The position numbers and the translations under genes are program-made. From Streptomyces katrae (lineage in GTDB: Bacteria; Actinomycetota; Actinomycetes; Streptomycetales; Streptomycetaceae): DNA of 64,000 bases. Where the stretch lies: NCBI RefSeq assembly GCF_002028425.1, contig NZ_CP020042.1:3286001-3350000 (forward strand). Reading direction: 5' to 3'. Under the pieces are notes generated by a model. That model did not search any database and was not told the DNA's origin. It saw only the letters and a program-made list of their open reading frames with translations. Of this stretch, positions 16,620-25,553 are shown piece by piece (positions within the stretch are counted from its first letter, which is position 1; each line of letters begins with the position of its first letter).

Positions 16620-19600
16620 GTGAGTCACGACGTCGCGTACCTCCGCTTCCCGCACCTGCACGACGAACTGCTGTGCTTCGCCACCGAGGACGATCTGTGG
16701 GTCGCCCCCCTGGTCCCGGAGGGCCACACCCCGGGCCGGGCCTGGCGGATCACCGTCGACCGCACCCGGGTCGGCCACCCCCGCTTCTCCCCCGACGGAC
16801 GGCACATCGCCTTCACCACCTGGCGCAGCCTCGACCCCGAGATCCACCTCGCCCCCGTGGACGGCGGCCCGGCCCGCCGGCTCAGCTACTGGGGCTCCAC
16901 CGACACCCGCGTCTGCGGCTGGGACCCCGACGGCAACGTCCTCGCGGTCTCCTCCCACGGGCAGCCGTTCTCGTACTACTCCTGGGCCTACAAGCTGCCC
17001 ACCGACGGCAGCCCCGGCGGCCGCCTGCCCTGGGGCCCGGTCTCCGACATCCAGGTCACCGACGTCGACGGCGAGCACCGCACCCTGCTGCTGACCGGCA
17101 AACCCCCGCACGAACCCGCCGCCTGGAAGCGCTACCGCGGCGGCGCCACCGGCCGGCTCTGGCTGCACGGCGTGCGCCTGCTGGAGGACATCGAGGGCCA
17201 CATCGACGCACCCATGTTCGTCGGCGGCCGCATCGCCTTCCTCTCCGACCACGAGGGCATCGGCAACCTCTACTCCTGCCTGCCCGACGGCACCGGCCTG
17301 CGCCGCCACACCGACCACGACGAGTTCTACGCCCGCCACGCCTCCAGCGACGGCTCCCGCGTCGTCTACCAGTGCGCAGGCGACCTGTGGCTGGTCGACT
17401 CCCTCGACGAGGCCGCCTCCCCGCGCAAGCTCGACGTCCGGCTCGGCGGCCCGCGCGCGGGACGGCGTACGTACCAGGTGCCGGCCGCCAGCAACGTCGA
17501 CTCGCTGTCGGTGGACACCACCGGCCGGGCCAGCGCCGTCGTCATCCGCGGCAGCCTGTACTGGCTCACCCACCGCGACGGGCCCGCCCGCACCATCGCC
17601 GACACCCCGGGCGTACGCGTCCGCCTCCCGGAGATGCTCGGCGGCGGCGGCCAGGTCGCGTACGTCACCGACGCCGAGGGCGAGGACGCCATCGAGATCG
17701 CCTACCTCCCCCGCGCCACCGGGGAGCGCGAGCCGCGCCGGCTCGCCTCGGGCGAGCTGGGCCGCGTCACCGAACTGCTGTCCGACCCGGCGGGCGAGCG
17801 GCTCGCCATCGCCTCCAACGACGGACGACTGCTGCTCCTCGACGCGACGGAGGAGTCCAACGGGGAGGTCACCGAGCTGATCCGGTCCATCAACGGGCCC
17901 GTCACCGACCTCGCCTTCTCCCCCGACGGCTGCTGGCTGACCTGGTCGCACCCCGGCATCGGGCGCTCGCTGCGGCAGATCAAGATGGCGAAGATCTCCG
18001 GGCCGGGCGCGCGCGTCGTCGTCGACGTCACCAACGGCCGCTTCGAGGACGAGAACCCGGTCTTCACCCGGGACGGCCGCTACCTCGCGTTCCTGTCCTG
18101 GCGCGGCTTCGACCCGGTGTACGACGTCCACACCGGCGACCTGTCGTTCCCGCTGGGCTGCCGCCCGTACCTGGTGCCGCTGTCCTCCGCCACCCCCTCG
18201 CCGTTCGCCTTCTCCCCCGACGGCCGCCCGGCGGCGGGCGGGCTCGACCCCGTCGAGGGGGAGCCCGGCGAGGGCGACGGGACGGTGACCGTGGAGGTGG
18301 AGGGACTGGAGAGCCGGGTCACGCCGTTCCCCGTGGCCGCCTCGAAGTACTCGGCCCTGCATCCCGTGCACGGCGGCGGGCTGGTGTGGCTGCGCTGGCC
18401 CATCTCGGGCGCGCTCGGCGAGACCTTCGCCAACCCGGCCGACACCAGCGGCAAGCCGACGCTGGAGCACTTTGACATGACCAAGGCCCGCAAGACCGAA
18501 CTGGCCTCCGGGCTGGACTGGTTCGCGGTCAGCGGCGACGGCACCCGGCTGGTCGTCAACGACGACGGTGACCTTCGCGCCGTGCCGGCCACCGAATCGG
18601 GTGACGGCGACTCCACCGTCTACCTCGACCTGCGGCGCATCCTGCACGAGGTGGACCCGGCCGCCGAGTGGCGCCAGGCGTACGAGGAGGCCGGCCGGCT
18701 CATCCGCGCGTACTTCTGGGAACCGAACATGTGCGGCATCGACTGGGACGCGGTGCTGCGCCAGTACCGGCCCCTGGTCGAACGGGTCGCCTCCCCCGAC
18801 GAGTTCGCCGACCTGCTGCGCGAGGTGCTCGGCGAACTCGGCACCTCGCACGCGTACGTCTCACCCGCCCGCCGCAACGAGGGCCCGCCGCACTACCAGC
18901 GGGCCATCGGCCTGCTCGGCGCCAACCTGGTACGCCGGGAGGAGGGCTGGGTGGTCGCGCGGATCCTGCCCGGCGAGTCCTCCGACTCCAAGGCCCGCTC
19001 CCCGCTCGCCGGCACGGGGATCCGCGACGGCGCGGTGCTCACCCACGTCGACGGCCGGCCCGTGGACCCGGTCGCGGGCCCCTACCCGCTGCTCGCGGCG
19101 GCCGGGGGCACGACGGTGGAGCTGACGTTCACCCCGGCGGAGGGCGAGGGCCGCTCACGGCGCGTGGCGGTCGTGCCGCTCGTCGACGAACGGCCGCTGC
19201 GCTACCAGGACTGGGTGTCCAAGCGCCGGGCCGTGGTCCGCGAGGTCAGCGGCGGCCGCTGCGGCTACCTGCACATCCCCGACATGGGCGGCTCGGGCTG
19301 GGCGCAGTTCAACCGCGACCTGCGCATGGAGATGTCCCGGCCCGCCCTGATCGTCGACGTGCGCGGCAACGCCGGCGGGCACATCAGTGAACTCGTCGTC
19401 GAAAAACTCACCCGATCGATTCTGGGCTGGGACCTGACGCGCGACGCCCAACCGGTGAGTTACGCCTCCAACGCGCCGCGCGGACCGATCGTGGCGCTGG
19501 CCGACGAGGCGACCTCCTCCGACGGGGACATGATCACCGCCGCGTTCAAACTGCTCGGCCTGGGCCCGGTCGTCGGCCAGCGCACCTGGGGCGGTGTGGT

Positions 19601-19883
19601 CGGCATGACCGGCCGTCACACCCTCGGCGACGGCACGGTCATCACCGTGCCGATGAACGCCGCATGGTTCCCGGAGTACGGGTGGTCGGTGGAGAACCAC
19701 GGCGTGGAGCCGGACCTGGAGATCATGCGCACCCCCCTCGACTGGGCGGAGGGCCGGCACGCTCAGCTGGACGACGCCGTCTACCTGGCACTGGAGTTGC
19801 TGGAGCAGGACCCGGCCGCGATCCCGCCCGGCTACACCGACGTCCCGGACGGACGCAGGCCGAAGCTGCCGCCGCGACCGTAG
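16620..19883 (+). CDS. Tricorn-type serine protease (S41 family)
   Basis: 1087 residues, close to the length of the Thermoplasma tricorn core protease. The first about 680 residues form beta-propeller repeats (recurring FSPDG, WSHPG, FTRDGRYLAFLSWRG), then a helical C1 region, a PDZ domain and a tail-specific protease domain. The catalytic residues line up with tricorn: Ser743-His744 in GTSHAYV, nucleophile Ser967 in SSDGD and Glu1025 in SVENHG. It probably forms a cytoplasmic hexamer that degrades peptides released by the proteasome or Clp. Start GTG 16620 has a weak GGAAAG site. Monocistronic, with a strong terminator after it. Confidence 0.93.
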   Translation: MSHDVAYLRFPHLHDELLCFATEDDLWVAPLVPEGHTPGRAWRITVDRTRVGHPRFSPDGRHIAFTTWRSLDPEIHLAPVDGGPARRLSYWGSTDTRVCGWDPDGNVLAVSSHGQPFSYYSWAYKLPTDGSPGGRLPWGPVSDIQVTDVDGEHRTLLLTGKPPHEPAAWKRYRGGATGRLWLHGVRLLEDIEGHIDAPMFVGGRIAFLSDHEGIGNLYSCLPDGTGLRRHTDHDEFYARHASSDGSRVVYQCAGDLWLVDSLDEAASPRKLDVRLGGPRAGRRTYQVPAASNVDSLSVDTTGRASAVVIRGSLYWLTHRDGPARTIADTPGVRVRLPEMLGGGGQVAYVTDAEGEDAIEIAYLPRATGEREPRRLASGELGRVTELLSDPAGERLAIASNDGRLLLLDATEESNGEVTELIRSINGPVTDLAFSPDGCWLTWSHPGIGRSLRQIKMAKISGPGARVVVDVTNGRFEDENPVFTRDGRYLAFLSWRGFDPVYDVHTGDLSFPLGCRPYLVPLSSATPSPFAFSPDGRPAAGGLDPVEGEPGEGDGTVTVEVEGLESRVTPFPVAASKYSALHPVHGGGLVWLRWPISGALGETFANPADTSGKPTLEHFDMTKARKTELASGLDWFAVSGDGTRLVVNDDGDLRAVPATESGDGDSTVYLDLRRILHEVDPAAEWRQAYEEAGRLIRAYFWEPNMCGIDWDAVLRQYRPLVERVASPDEFADLLREVLGELGTSHAYVSPARRNEGPPHYQRAIGLLGANLVRREEGWVVARILPGESSDSKARSPLAGTGIRDGAVLTHVDGRPVDPVAGPYPLLAAAGGTTVELTFTPAEGEGRSRRVAVVPLVDERPLRYQDWVSKRRAVVREVSGGRCGYLHIPDMGGSGWAQFNRDLRMEMSRPALIVDVRGNAGGHISELVVEKLTRSILGWDLTRDAQPVSYASNAPRGPIVALADEATSSDGDMITAAFKLLGLGPVVGQRTWGGVVGMTGRHTLGDGTVITVPMNAAWFPEYGWSVENHGVEPDLEIMRTPLDWAEGRHAQLDDAVYLALELLEQDPAAIPPGYTDVPDGRRPKLPPRP

Positions 19884-19908
19884 TCCCGCGCCGCATTCCT
19901 GTACGACA

Positions 19909-19949
19909 CGAGGGGCGCGACCCGTAGGAAGTACGGGTCGCGCCCCTCG
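19909..19949. terminator. Strong bidirectional hairpin after the tricorn gene
   Basis: Perfect 18-bp inverted repeat (19909-19926 with 19932-19949; core GGGGCGCGACCCGTA) with a 5-nt loop GGAAG. It lies between convergent genes and should terminate both. Confidence 0.9.
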
Positions 19950-20008
19950 GCGCTATGTGCGACGGGCCTGGTAGCAGTCAGACCCGGGAAGTTCCCACCG
20001 GGGCGGGA

Positions 20009-20188
20009 TCAGTCCCAGCTGTCGTCAGCCTCGTCACGGATGTCGTCCATCTGCTGCTGCGTCTGCGACTTCTTCGCCTTGGCCTGCTGGGAACGCGAGG
20101 AGGCCTGCTCCTTCGCGCCCTGCTGGGTCTTCTGCGCCTTGTCCTTGAGTTCCTGCGCCTTGTCCTGGAACTGGTCCTTGATACCCAT
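20009..20188 (-). CDS. Small hydrophilic coiled-coil-like stress protein
   Basis: 59 residues from ATG 20188, which has AGGGAG 9 nt upstream. Almost entirely Lys, Gln, Asp, Glu, Ala and Ser with a regular helical pattern (MGIKDQFQDKAQELKDKAQ...) and no Cys. It resembles small LEA/CsbD-like stress proteins of streptomycetes in composition, but I cannot assign a family with certainty. It is likely cytoplasmic and expressed alone; the gene is flanked by the terminator on one side and by a tandem 8-mer repeat upstream. Confidence 0.75.
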   Translation of the reverse strand: MGIKDQFQDKAQELKDKAQKTQQGAKEQASSRSQQAKAKKSQTQQQMDDIRDEADDSWD

Positions 20189-20288
20189 GCTTGCACTCCC
20201 TGGGGGGTGTTGGTGGTTGGGCCTCGACCAGACTGACACGCAGGAACAAAAGCCGCATTTTGATCACCAGGGCACCGGGACACCGGAA

Positions 20289-20328
20289 CCGGATCACCGG
20301 ATCACCGGATCACCGGATCACCGGATCG
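20289..20328. repeat. Tandem 8-bp repeat (CCGGATCA)
   Basis: Four perfect copies of CCGGATCA in a row and a fifth with one change (CCGGATCG), between the small hydrophilic gene and the end of the SDR gene. Looser copies precede it from about 20270. Confidence 0.9.
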
Positions 20329-20362
20329 CCGGGAACCCGACCGGGCCCCGCGTTCGTACCGT

Positions 20363-21253
20363 TCAGCGGCGGCGGCCCTGGGCGCGCTCCTGCTCGTCGG
20401 CGGCTCCACCCGCGCCCACCAGCCCCTTGGGAACTCCGGCCAGGCGGGGTTCGAACCGCTTCATCTCACGCTGCCCGCCGGCCGCGATGACCGCCGGCAG
20501 GTAGCCCCGAACGCCCTGCATCCCGCGCAGCCACCACTGCGCGTACACGTGCGCCGAGCGCCGTTCGATGCCCGCGACGATCCGGTCCACGGCCGGGCCC
20601 AGCGGGTAGGTCCGGTTCGCCGGCCAGGGCAGGCGCCCGCGCAGCTCGCGCATGACGTCGTGCTGGTCGGCGCCCCGGACCATGTCGGTGTCGGTCCAGG
20701 AGAGGTAACCGACGCCGACCTTGACCCCCTTGTAGCCGACCTCGGCGCGCAGGCAGTGCGCGAAGGCCTCGACCCCGGACTTGGAGGCACAGTACGCCGT
20801 CATCATCGGCGCGGGGGTGATCGCGGCGAGGGAGGCGATCTGGAGGAAGTAGCCGCGGCTCTCCATGAGGACGGGCAGGAAGGCGCGGGCGGTGACGGCG
20901 CCGCCGATCAGGTTGACCTCGATCACCCGCCGCCAGGCCTCCGGGTCGGAGTCGGCGAACGGGCCGCCGGAGGCGACGCCCGCGTTGGCGACGACGATGT
21001 CCACCTTGCCGAAGCGCTGCTTGACCTCCTGCGCGACCCGGGCCATCGCCTCGTGGTCGGTGACGTCGGCGTACCAGTGGTCGCTGTCGGTGTGCAGCCG
21101 CTCGGAGACCTCCTTGAGCGCCTCCGGCTCCAGGCCGACCAGTGCGACCTTCGCGCCGCGTGCCGACAGCTTGCGGGCGAGCAGCTCGCCGACCCCACGG
21201 GCGGCGCCGGTGACGACGGCGACCTGGCCTTCCAGACTCCTGCGAGCACTCAC
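20363..21253 (-). CDS. Short-chain dehydrogenase/reductase
   Basis: 296 residues. NAD(P)-binding TGAARGVG at 15-22, NAG at 90-92, catalytic Ser141, Tyr154 and Lys158 (YCASK): a complete classical SDR. A C-terminal extension of about 50 residues (MQGVRGYLPAVIAAGG...) ends in a basic tail, as in SDRs linked to lipid or aldehyde metabolism. It overlaps the stop of the hydrolase gene by 4 nt and is the last gene of the monooxygenase-hydrolase-SDR operon. The substrate is probably an alcohol, aldehyde or ketone related to the monooxygenase reaction. Confidence 0.92.
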   Translation of the reverse strand: MSARRSLEGQVAVVTGAARGVGELLARKLSARGAKVALVGLEPEALKEVSERLHTDSDHWYADVTDHEAMARVAQEVKQRFGKVDIVVANAGVASGGPFADSDPEAWRRVIEVNLIGGAVTARAFLPVLMESRGYFLQIASLAAITPAPMMTAYCASKSGVEAFAHCLRAEVGYKGVKVGVGYLSWTDTDMVRGADQHDVMRELRGRLPWPANRTYPLGPAVDRIVAGIERRSAHVYAQWWLRGMQGVRGYLPAVIAAGGQREMKRFEPRLAGVPKGLVGAGGAADEQERAQGRRR

Positions 21254-22200
21254 GGCGTCTTCTCCTTCTCGGTCGTGGTCGTGGGGGTCGCCGCCGACGC
21301 GCTCAGGTACCGGGACGTCAACTCGCGCAGGGCGGAACTCACCGCTTCGGGTGCCTCAATGGGGGTCATATGCCCCATTCCGGTGAGCTCGGTCAGTCCC
21401 ACGCAGTGCGGAAGCGCGGCCGCGAGCCCGCGAGCGTGCACGACGGGGGTCAGCCGGTCGTCGCGGCCCACGACGACGGCGGTGGGCACGGTCAGCCGCG
21501 CCACCCCGTCGTCCAGGTCGAGCCCGGCCAGTACCCGCGACCAGCCGCGGCGCACTCCGGCGGGGCAGGCGTGCACGATCCGGGCGCAGGCTTCCACCCG
21601 TTCGGGTGCGGAGCCGGGGCCCATGGTCGCGTACTTGAGCACCGCCCGGGTGGCGGGGGTGACGGGCCCGAGCGGGGCGGGCGAGCCCAGCAGCGCCCGC
21701 GTGATGCGGGTCCGCGCACGCCCGGGCCCGAGCGGCAGCACGGTCGCCTCCGCGATCAGCCGCGAGCTGCCGGTGCTGCACAGCAGGACGGCCGCGGCGT
21801 GCTCGGCGAACCGTGGCCGGCCGGCGGCGGCCATCACGGTCATGCCGCCCATGGAGTGCCCGGCGACGACGGCTCGCTCGCCCGGGACGAGGGTGGCCTC
21901 GAATACGGCGACCAGGTCGTCGGCCAGGGCGGTGGTGCTGTACGCGGCTGCGGCCGGGCTGCGGCCGTGGCCGCGCTGGTCGTAAGCGATGACCCGGTGG
22001 TCGCGGGCCAGCTCCCGTATCTGCGCCGCCCAGAAGGCCGTGGAGCAGGTCCAGCCGTGGGAGAGGACGACGGCCGGCGCGCCGTCGGGTCCGTGCACCT
22101 CGACGTGCAGCCGGGACCCGTCGGCCGAGACGGCGGTCAGTTCACGGCCGGCGGCGGGCGGCGCGTACCGCCCGCCGGTCACGTACGGCGGCCGGCTCAC
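21250..22200 (-). CDS. Alpha/beta-hydrolase (esterase/lipase-like)
   Basis: 316 residues. Nucleophile elbow GHSMGG with Ser116, oxyanion-loop SHGW at 47-50, acid Asp in VGRDDRLTP and His in GMGHMTPIEAPE. Middle gene of a translationally coupled trio, overlapping both neighbours by 4 nt. In the mymA-like arrangement the hydrolase would cleave the ester product of a Baeyer-Villiger monooxygenase, giving an alcohol for the SDR to oxidise. The C-terminus ends in a short Thr-rich tail. Confidence 0.92.
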   Translation of the reverse strand: MSRPPYVTGGRYAPPAAGRELTAVSADGSRLHVEVHGPDGAPAVVLSHGWTCSTAFWAAQIRELARDHRVIAYDQRGHGRSPAAAAYSTTALADDLVAVFEATLVPGERAVVAGHSMGGMTVMAAAGRPRFAEHAAAVLLCSTGSSRLIAEATVLPLGPGRARTRITRALLGSPAPLGPVTPATRAVLKYATMGPGSAPERVEACARIVHACPAGVRRGWSRVLAGLDLDDGVARLTVPTAVVVGRDDRLTPVVHARGLAAALPHCVGLTELTGMGHMTPIEAPEAVSSALRELTSRYLSASAATPTTTTEKEKTP

Positions 22201-23837
22201 GCCGCACCCTCCCCGGCGGGGGCCGGCTCGGCGGCAGCGGCGGGGGCGGAGGCGGCAGCAGCAGCGGCCGAGGCGGTGGCGGTGGCGGTGGCGGTGGCCG
22301 GGACCCGCTGGGCCGCCCCCTCGCGCCCCGGTACCCGTACGACCTCGTACTCGGCCAGGTCGACCGTCAACGTCGCGCGCCGGAACTCACCCGTCGTGCC
22401 CGGCCAGACGGTCGTGTTGCGGCCCTGCGCGTCCAGGTACCAGCTGGTGCAGCCGCCGGTGTTCCACACCGTCCGCTCCATCCGCGCCTGCACATGCCGG
22501 TTCCACTGGTTGACGGCGGAGGGGCGCACGGCGAGCGCGGTGCGCCCGCCGCGGCTGCCTCCGCCGAGGAGGGACAGCTGGCGCAGGTAGTCCGCCATGT
22601 AGTTCAGCTGTGACTCGATCATCAGGATCATCGAGCTGTTGCCGAGGCCGGTGTTCGGCCCGATGATCGTCATCCAGTTGGGGAAGCCGGCAGCCGTCGC
22701 CCCGCGCAGCGCCTGCATCCCGTCCTTCCACGCGTCCGCGAGCGTCTGCCCTTCCGCGCCGACCACCCGGTCGGCGATCGGCATGTCGGTGACGTGGAAC
22801 CCGGTGCCGAAGATGATCGCGTCGACCTCGGTCTCGGTCCCGTCCGCGGCGACCAGCACCGAGCCCCTGACCTCCTTCAGCCCGGAGGCGACGAGGTCCA
22901 CGTCGGGCCGGGCGAGCGCCGGGTAGTACTCGCTGGACAGCAGGATCCGCTTGCAGCCGATCCGGTACGAGGGCGTCAGCCTGGCCCGCAGCACCGGGTC
23001 CTTGATGGAGCGCGCCATATTGGCCTTGGCCAGCGATTCGATGAGCCCGAGCTGGTTCGGCCGCTTGGTGAAGGCGCTGACCTGCAGCTCCCGGATCCCC
23101 CACAGCAGTCCGCGCCGGGCGGCCTGGGTGAAGGGCAGCTGGCGGTGCAGCCGGCGCTCGAGGGAACTGATCGCCCGGTCGGTGCGCGGCATGACCCACG
23201 GCGGGGTGCGCTGGAAGAGGGTCAGGCGGGCCGTCTGCGGGGCGATGGCCGGCACGATCTGGATCGCGGAGGCGCCCGTGCCGATCACGGCGACGCGCTT
23301 GCCGCTCAGGTCGTAGTCGTGGTCCCAGCGTGCGGAGTGGAACACCTTGCCGGGGAACTCGTCGAGCCCCGGGATCTCCGGCATCTTCGGGTCGGACAGC
23401 GGGCCGGTAGCCGACACCACGACGTCGGCGGTGAAGTCGCCCGCCGAGGTGTCGATCTCCCAGCGCAGTTCCTCGGTGTCCCAGCGCATCATCAGGACCT
23501 CGTGCCCGAAGCGGATGTGCGGCCGCAGGCCGAAGGTGTCGGTGACGTGTTCCAGGTAGGCGCGTATGGCCGGCTGCCCGGAGAAGGTGCGGGGCCAGTC
23601 GGGGTTGGGGGCGAAGGAGAACGAGTACAGGTGCGAGGGGACGTCGCAGGCGCACCCGGGATAGCTGTTGTCGCGCCAGGTGCCGCCGACGGAGCCGGCC
23701 CGCTCCAGGACGACGAAGTCCGTGATCCCCTCGCGCCGCAGCCGCACGGCCGCGCCGAGCCCGCCGAACCCGGACCCGATCACCGCCACCCGTACGTGCT
23801 CGCGCCCGTGCCCGCCCCTGCCGTCTATGCCGCTCAT
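22197..23837 (-). CDS. Flavin-containing Baeyer-Villiger-type monooxygenase
   Basis: 546 residues. FAD-binding GSGFGG at 21-26, BVMO fingerprint FPGKVFHSARW at 161-171 and NADPH-binding GTGASA at 186-191, all intact. It should insert oxygen into ketones or oxidise S/N centres, using NADPH. The last about 45 residues are a low-complexity Ala/Thr/Pro tail encoded by GGTGGC-type repeats near 22274-22300 and are probably disordered. First gene of the operon with the hydrolase and SDR. The set parallels M. tuberculosis mymA-lipR-sadH (Rv3083-Rv3085). Confidence 0.93.
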   Translation of the reverse strand: MSGIDGRGGHGREHVRVAVIGSGFGGLGAAVRLRREGITDFVVLERAGSVGGTWRDNSYPGCACDVPSHLYSFSFAPNPDWPRTFSGQPAIRAYLEHVTDTFGLRPHIRFGHEVLMMRWDTEELRWEIDTSAGDFTADVVVSATGPLSDPKMPEIPGLDEFPGKVFHSARWDHDYDLSGKRVAVIGTGASAIQIVPAIAPQTARLTLFQRTPPWVMPRTDRAISSLERRLHRQLPFTQAARRGLLWGIRELQVSAFTKRPNQLGLIESLAKANMARSIKDPVLRARLTPSYRIGCKRILLSSEYYPALARPDVDLVASGLKEVRGSVLVAADGTETEVDAIIFGTGFHVTDMPIADRVVGAEGQTLADAWKDGMQALRGATAAGFPNWMTIIGPNTGLGNSSMILMIESQLNYMADYLRQLSLLGGGSRGGRTALAVRPSAVNQWNRHVQARMERTVWNTGGCTSWYLDAQGRNTTVWPGTTGEFRRATLTVDLAEYEVVRVPGREGAAQRVPATATATATASAAAAAASAPAAAAEPAPAGEGAA

Positions 23838-23911
23838 GCCCGCCGCCTCCCGCTTCCGCAGTCCGTCCCAGCCACGTCAAGCCACGCCATCACACACTCG
23901 CACCGCAACAC

Positions 23912-23929
23912 TGCCAGCAATCACTGGCA
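23912..23929. promoter_or_regulatory. Inverted repeat TGCCAG-N6-CTGGCA
   Basis: Perfect 6-bp arms in the divergent region between the monooxygenase operon and the MerR gene, about 75 nt before the monooxygenase start; a likely operator. Confidence 0.5.
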
Positions 23930-23954
23930 CAATCGGGAGGGTAGAGCAGCTCCG

Positions 23955-23966
23955 TACCCATGGGTA
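23955..23966. promoter_or_regulatory. Palindrome TACCCATGGGTA
   Basis: A perfect 12-bp palindrome midway between the divergent starts, about 36 nt upstream of the MerR -10 box. MerR-family regulators bind such sites within their target promoters. Confidence 0.5.
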
Positions 23967-24001
23967 GGGGTCGCGCCCGGAAAGTTACTGCGGGTACGCC
24001 C

Positions 24002-24007
24002 TAGGCT
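24002..24007 (+). promoter_or_regulatory. -10 box of the MerR gene, leaderless geometry
   Basis: TAGGCT ends 6 nt before GTG 24014. Confidence 0.4.
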
Positions 24008-24013
24008 GCGCAT

Positions 24014-24727
24014 GTGGAGACGCGGGGGACGTGGGAGGCGGAGGCGGCTGTGACGCGCGAGTACCGGACGCAGGAGCTGGCGGAGGCCGCCGGCATCCCG
24101 GTGCGCACCCTGCGCTTCTACCGCGAGCGCAAGCTGCTCCCGCCACCGCGCCGCGAGGGCCGGATCGCCTGGTACGACGACCAGCACCTGGCCCGGCTGC
24201 GCACGATCGCCGCCCTGCTGGAACGCGGCCACACCCTCGGCGGCATCGCGGAACTCACCGCCGCCTTCGAGAAGGGCCGCGACGTCGGCCAGCTCGGCGA
24301 GCTGCTCGGCATGGGGTGGACGGACGAGACCCCCGTCCGGCTGTCGCCGGAGGCACTGGCCGACTACTTCGAGGGCGAGGTCACCCCGGAGAACCTGGCG
24401 GCCGCCCTCGACCTCGGCTACCTCGCCCCTGACGGCGAGGAGATCGTGCACGTCAGCCGGCGCCTGCTCGACGTCTCCTCCGCCCTGGTCCGCGAGGGCG
24501 TGCCGCTGGCCGCGGTACTGGAGACGGGCCGCCGGGTGCGCGAGCACGCGGACGCGCTGGCGGCCCTGTTCACCGAGCTGATCTCCGCCCACATCGGGGA
24601 GGAGGCCGTCGGCAGGCTGCGCCCGCTGGCCAAGAGCGTGGTCGAGGCGGAACTCACGATGGCAATGGACCGCCTCCACCAGCACCGCGCCCCCGTAGCA
24701 CCCCGGACCCCTCAGACTCCGAGCTGA
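24014..24727 (+). CDS. MerR family transcriptional regulator
   Basis: 237 residues. A winged helix-turn-helix (REYRTQELAEAAGIPVRTLRFYRERKLLPPPRR) begins near residue 14, followed by the usual coiled-coil region and a C-terminal domain of about 120 residues without a clear metal-binding Cys cluster, so an organic ligand is likely. GTG 24014 fits a leaderless start; GTG 24050, with GGAGGCGGAGG upstream, would give 225 residues and keep the whole HTH. Divergent from the monooxygenase operon, with two palindromes between, so it probably controls that operon. Its 3' end overlaps the exonuclease gene by 16 nt, tail to tail. Confidence 0.9.
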   Translation: METRGTWEAEAAVTREYRTQELAEAAGIPVRTLRFYRERKLLPPPRREGRIAWYDDQHLARLRTIAALLERGHTLGGIAELTAAFEKGRDVGQLGELLGMGWTDETPVRLSPEALADYFEGEVTPENLAAALDLGYLAPDGEEIVHVSRRLLDVSSALVREGVPLAAVLETGRRVREHADALAALFTELISAHIGEEAVGRLRPLAKSVVEAELTMAMDRLHQHRAPVAPRTPQTPS

Positions 24728-25515
24728 TAGACGACGGTCACCGGCGCATGGTCGGACCACCGCTCCGGATGCGTCTCGGCCCGCTCGACGAACGCCTTGA
24801 CGGCCCTGGCCGCCAGCCCCGGCGTCGCGACCTGGAGGTCGATGCGCCAGCCGGCGTCGTTGTCGAAGGCCCGCCCGCGGTAGGACCACCAGGAGTACGG
24901 GCCCTCCGCGTCGGGGTGCAGCGCACGCACGACGTCCACGTACCCGGCCTCCGAGTACACCTTCCCGAGCCACTCGCGCTCCTCGGGCAGGAACCCGGCG
25001 TTCTTGCGGTTGGTCTTCCAGTTCTTGAGGTCGACCTCCTGGTGGCAGATGTTCCAGTCACCGCACACCACCACCTCCCGGCCGTCGGCGGCGGCCCGCA
25101 CCCTCAGCGCCTCGAGGTAGGAGTGGAACTCCGCCATGAAGCGGTACTTCTCCTCCTGCTTCTCCGTTCCGGCCTCGCCGGAGGGCAGGTACAGGCTGGC
25201 CACGGTGACCCCGGGCAGATCGATCTCGATGTACCGCCCGCTCGCGTCGAACTCGTCACTGCCGAAGCCCACCTGCACCCGTTCAGGTGAGTTCCGCGTA
25301 TACAGGGCGACGCCGGCCCGGCCCTTCGCGGCGGCCGGCGCGAACACGGTGTGCCAGCCCTCGGGCTCCCGGGCCTCCACCGGAATCTGCGCGGCCTCCG
25401 CCCGGACCTCCTGCAGACACACGACATCGGCATCGGATCCGGCGAGCCACTCCACGAAGCCTTTCTTCGCGGCGGCGCGGATCCCATTCAAATTCACGGA
25501 GGTCACGGTGAGCAT
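24712..25515 (-). CDS. xthA: Exodeoxyribonuclease III (AP endonuclease)
   Basis: 267 residues, the ExoIII length. Hallmarks: VNLNGIRAA at the N-terminus, metal ligand Glu36 in CLQEVR, GDWNI with catalytic Asp/Asn, the GWRIDLQVAT strand and the SDHAPV active-site His near the end. It repairs abasic sites and degrades the 3' strand of double-stranded DNA in the cytoplasm. ATG 25515 lies 6 nt after TATGGT on the minus strand, which suggests leaderless transcription. Divergent from a GNAT gene across 38 bp. Confidence 0.95.
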   Translation of the reverse strand: MLTVTSVNLNGIRAAAKKGFVEWLAGSDADVVCLQEVRAEAAQIPVEAREPEGWHTVFAPAAAKGRAGVALYTRNSPERVQVGFGSDEFDASGRYIEIDLPGVTVASLYLPSGEAGTEKQEEKYRFMAEFHSYLEALRVRAAADGREVVVCGDWNICHQEVDLKNWKTNRKNAGFLPEEREWLGKVYSEAGYVDVVRALHPDAEGPYSWWSYRGRAFDNDAGWRIDLQVATPGLAARAVKAFVERAETHPERWSDHAPVTVVYQLGV

Positions 25516-25521
25516 CCCAGC

Positions 25522-25527
25522 ACCATA
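25522..25527 (-). promoter_or_regulatory. -10 box of xthA, leaderless geometry
   Basis: TATGGT on the minus strand ends 6 nt before ATG 25515. Confidence 0.45.
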
Positions 25528-25541
25528 ACCGCAGCCTTCCG

Positions 25542-25547
25542 TACGAT
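25542..25547 (+). promoter_or_regulatory. -10 box of the GNAT gene, leaderless geometry
   Basis: TACGAT ends 6 nt before ATG 25554; the hexamer and spacing equal those of pmt. Confidence 0.5.
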
Positions 25548-25553
25548 GTTCTG

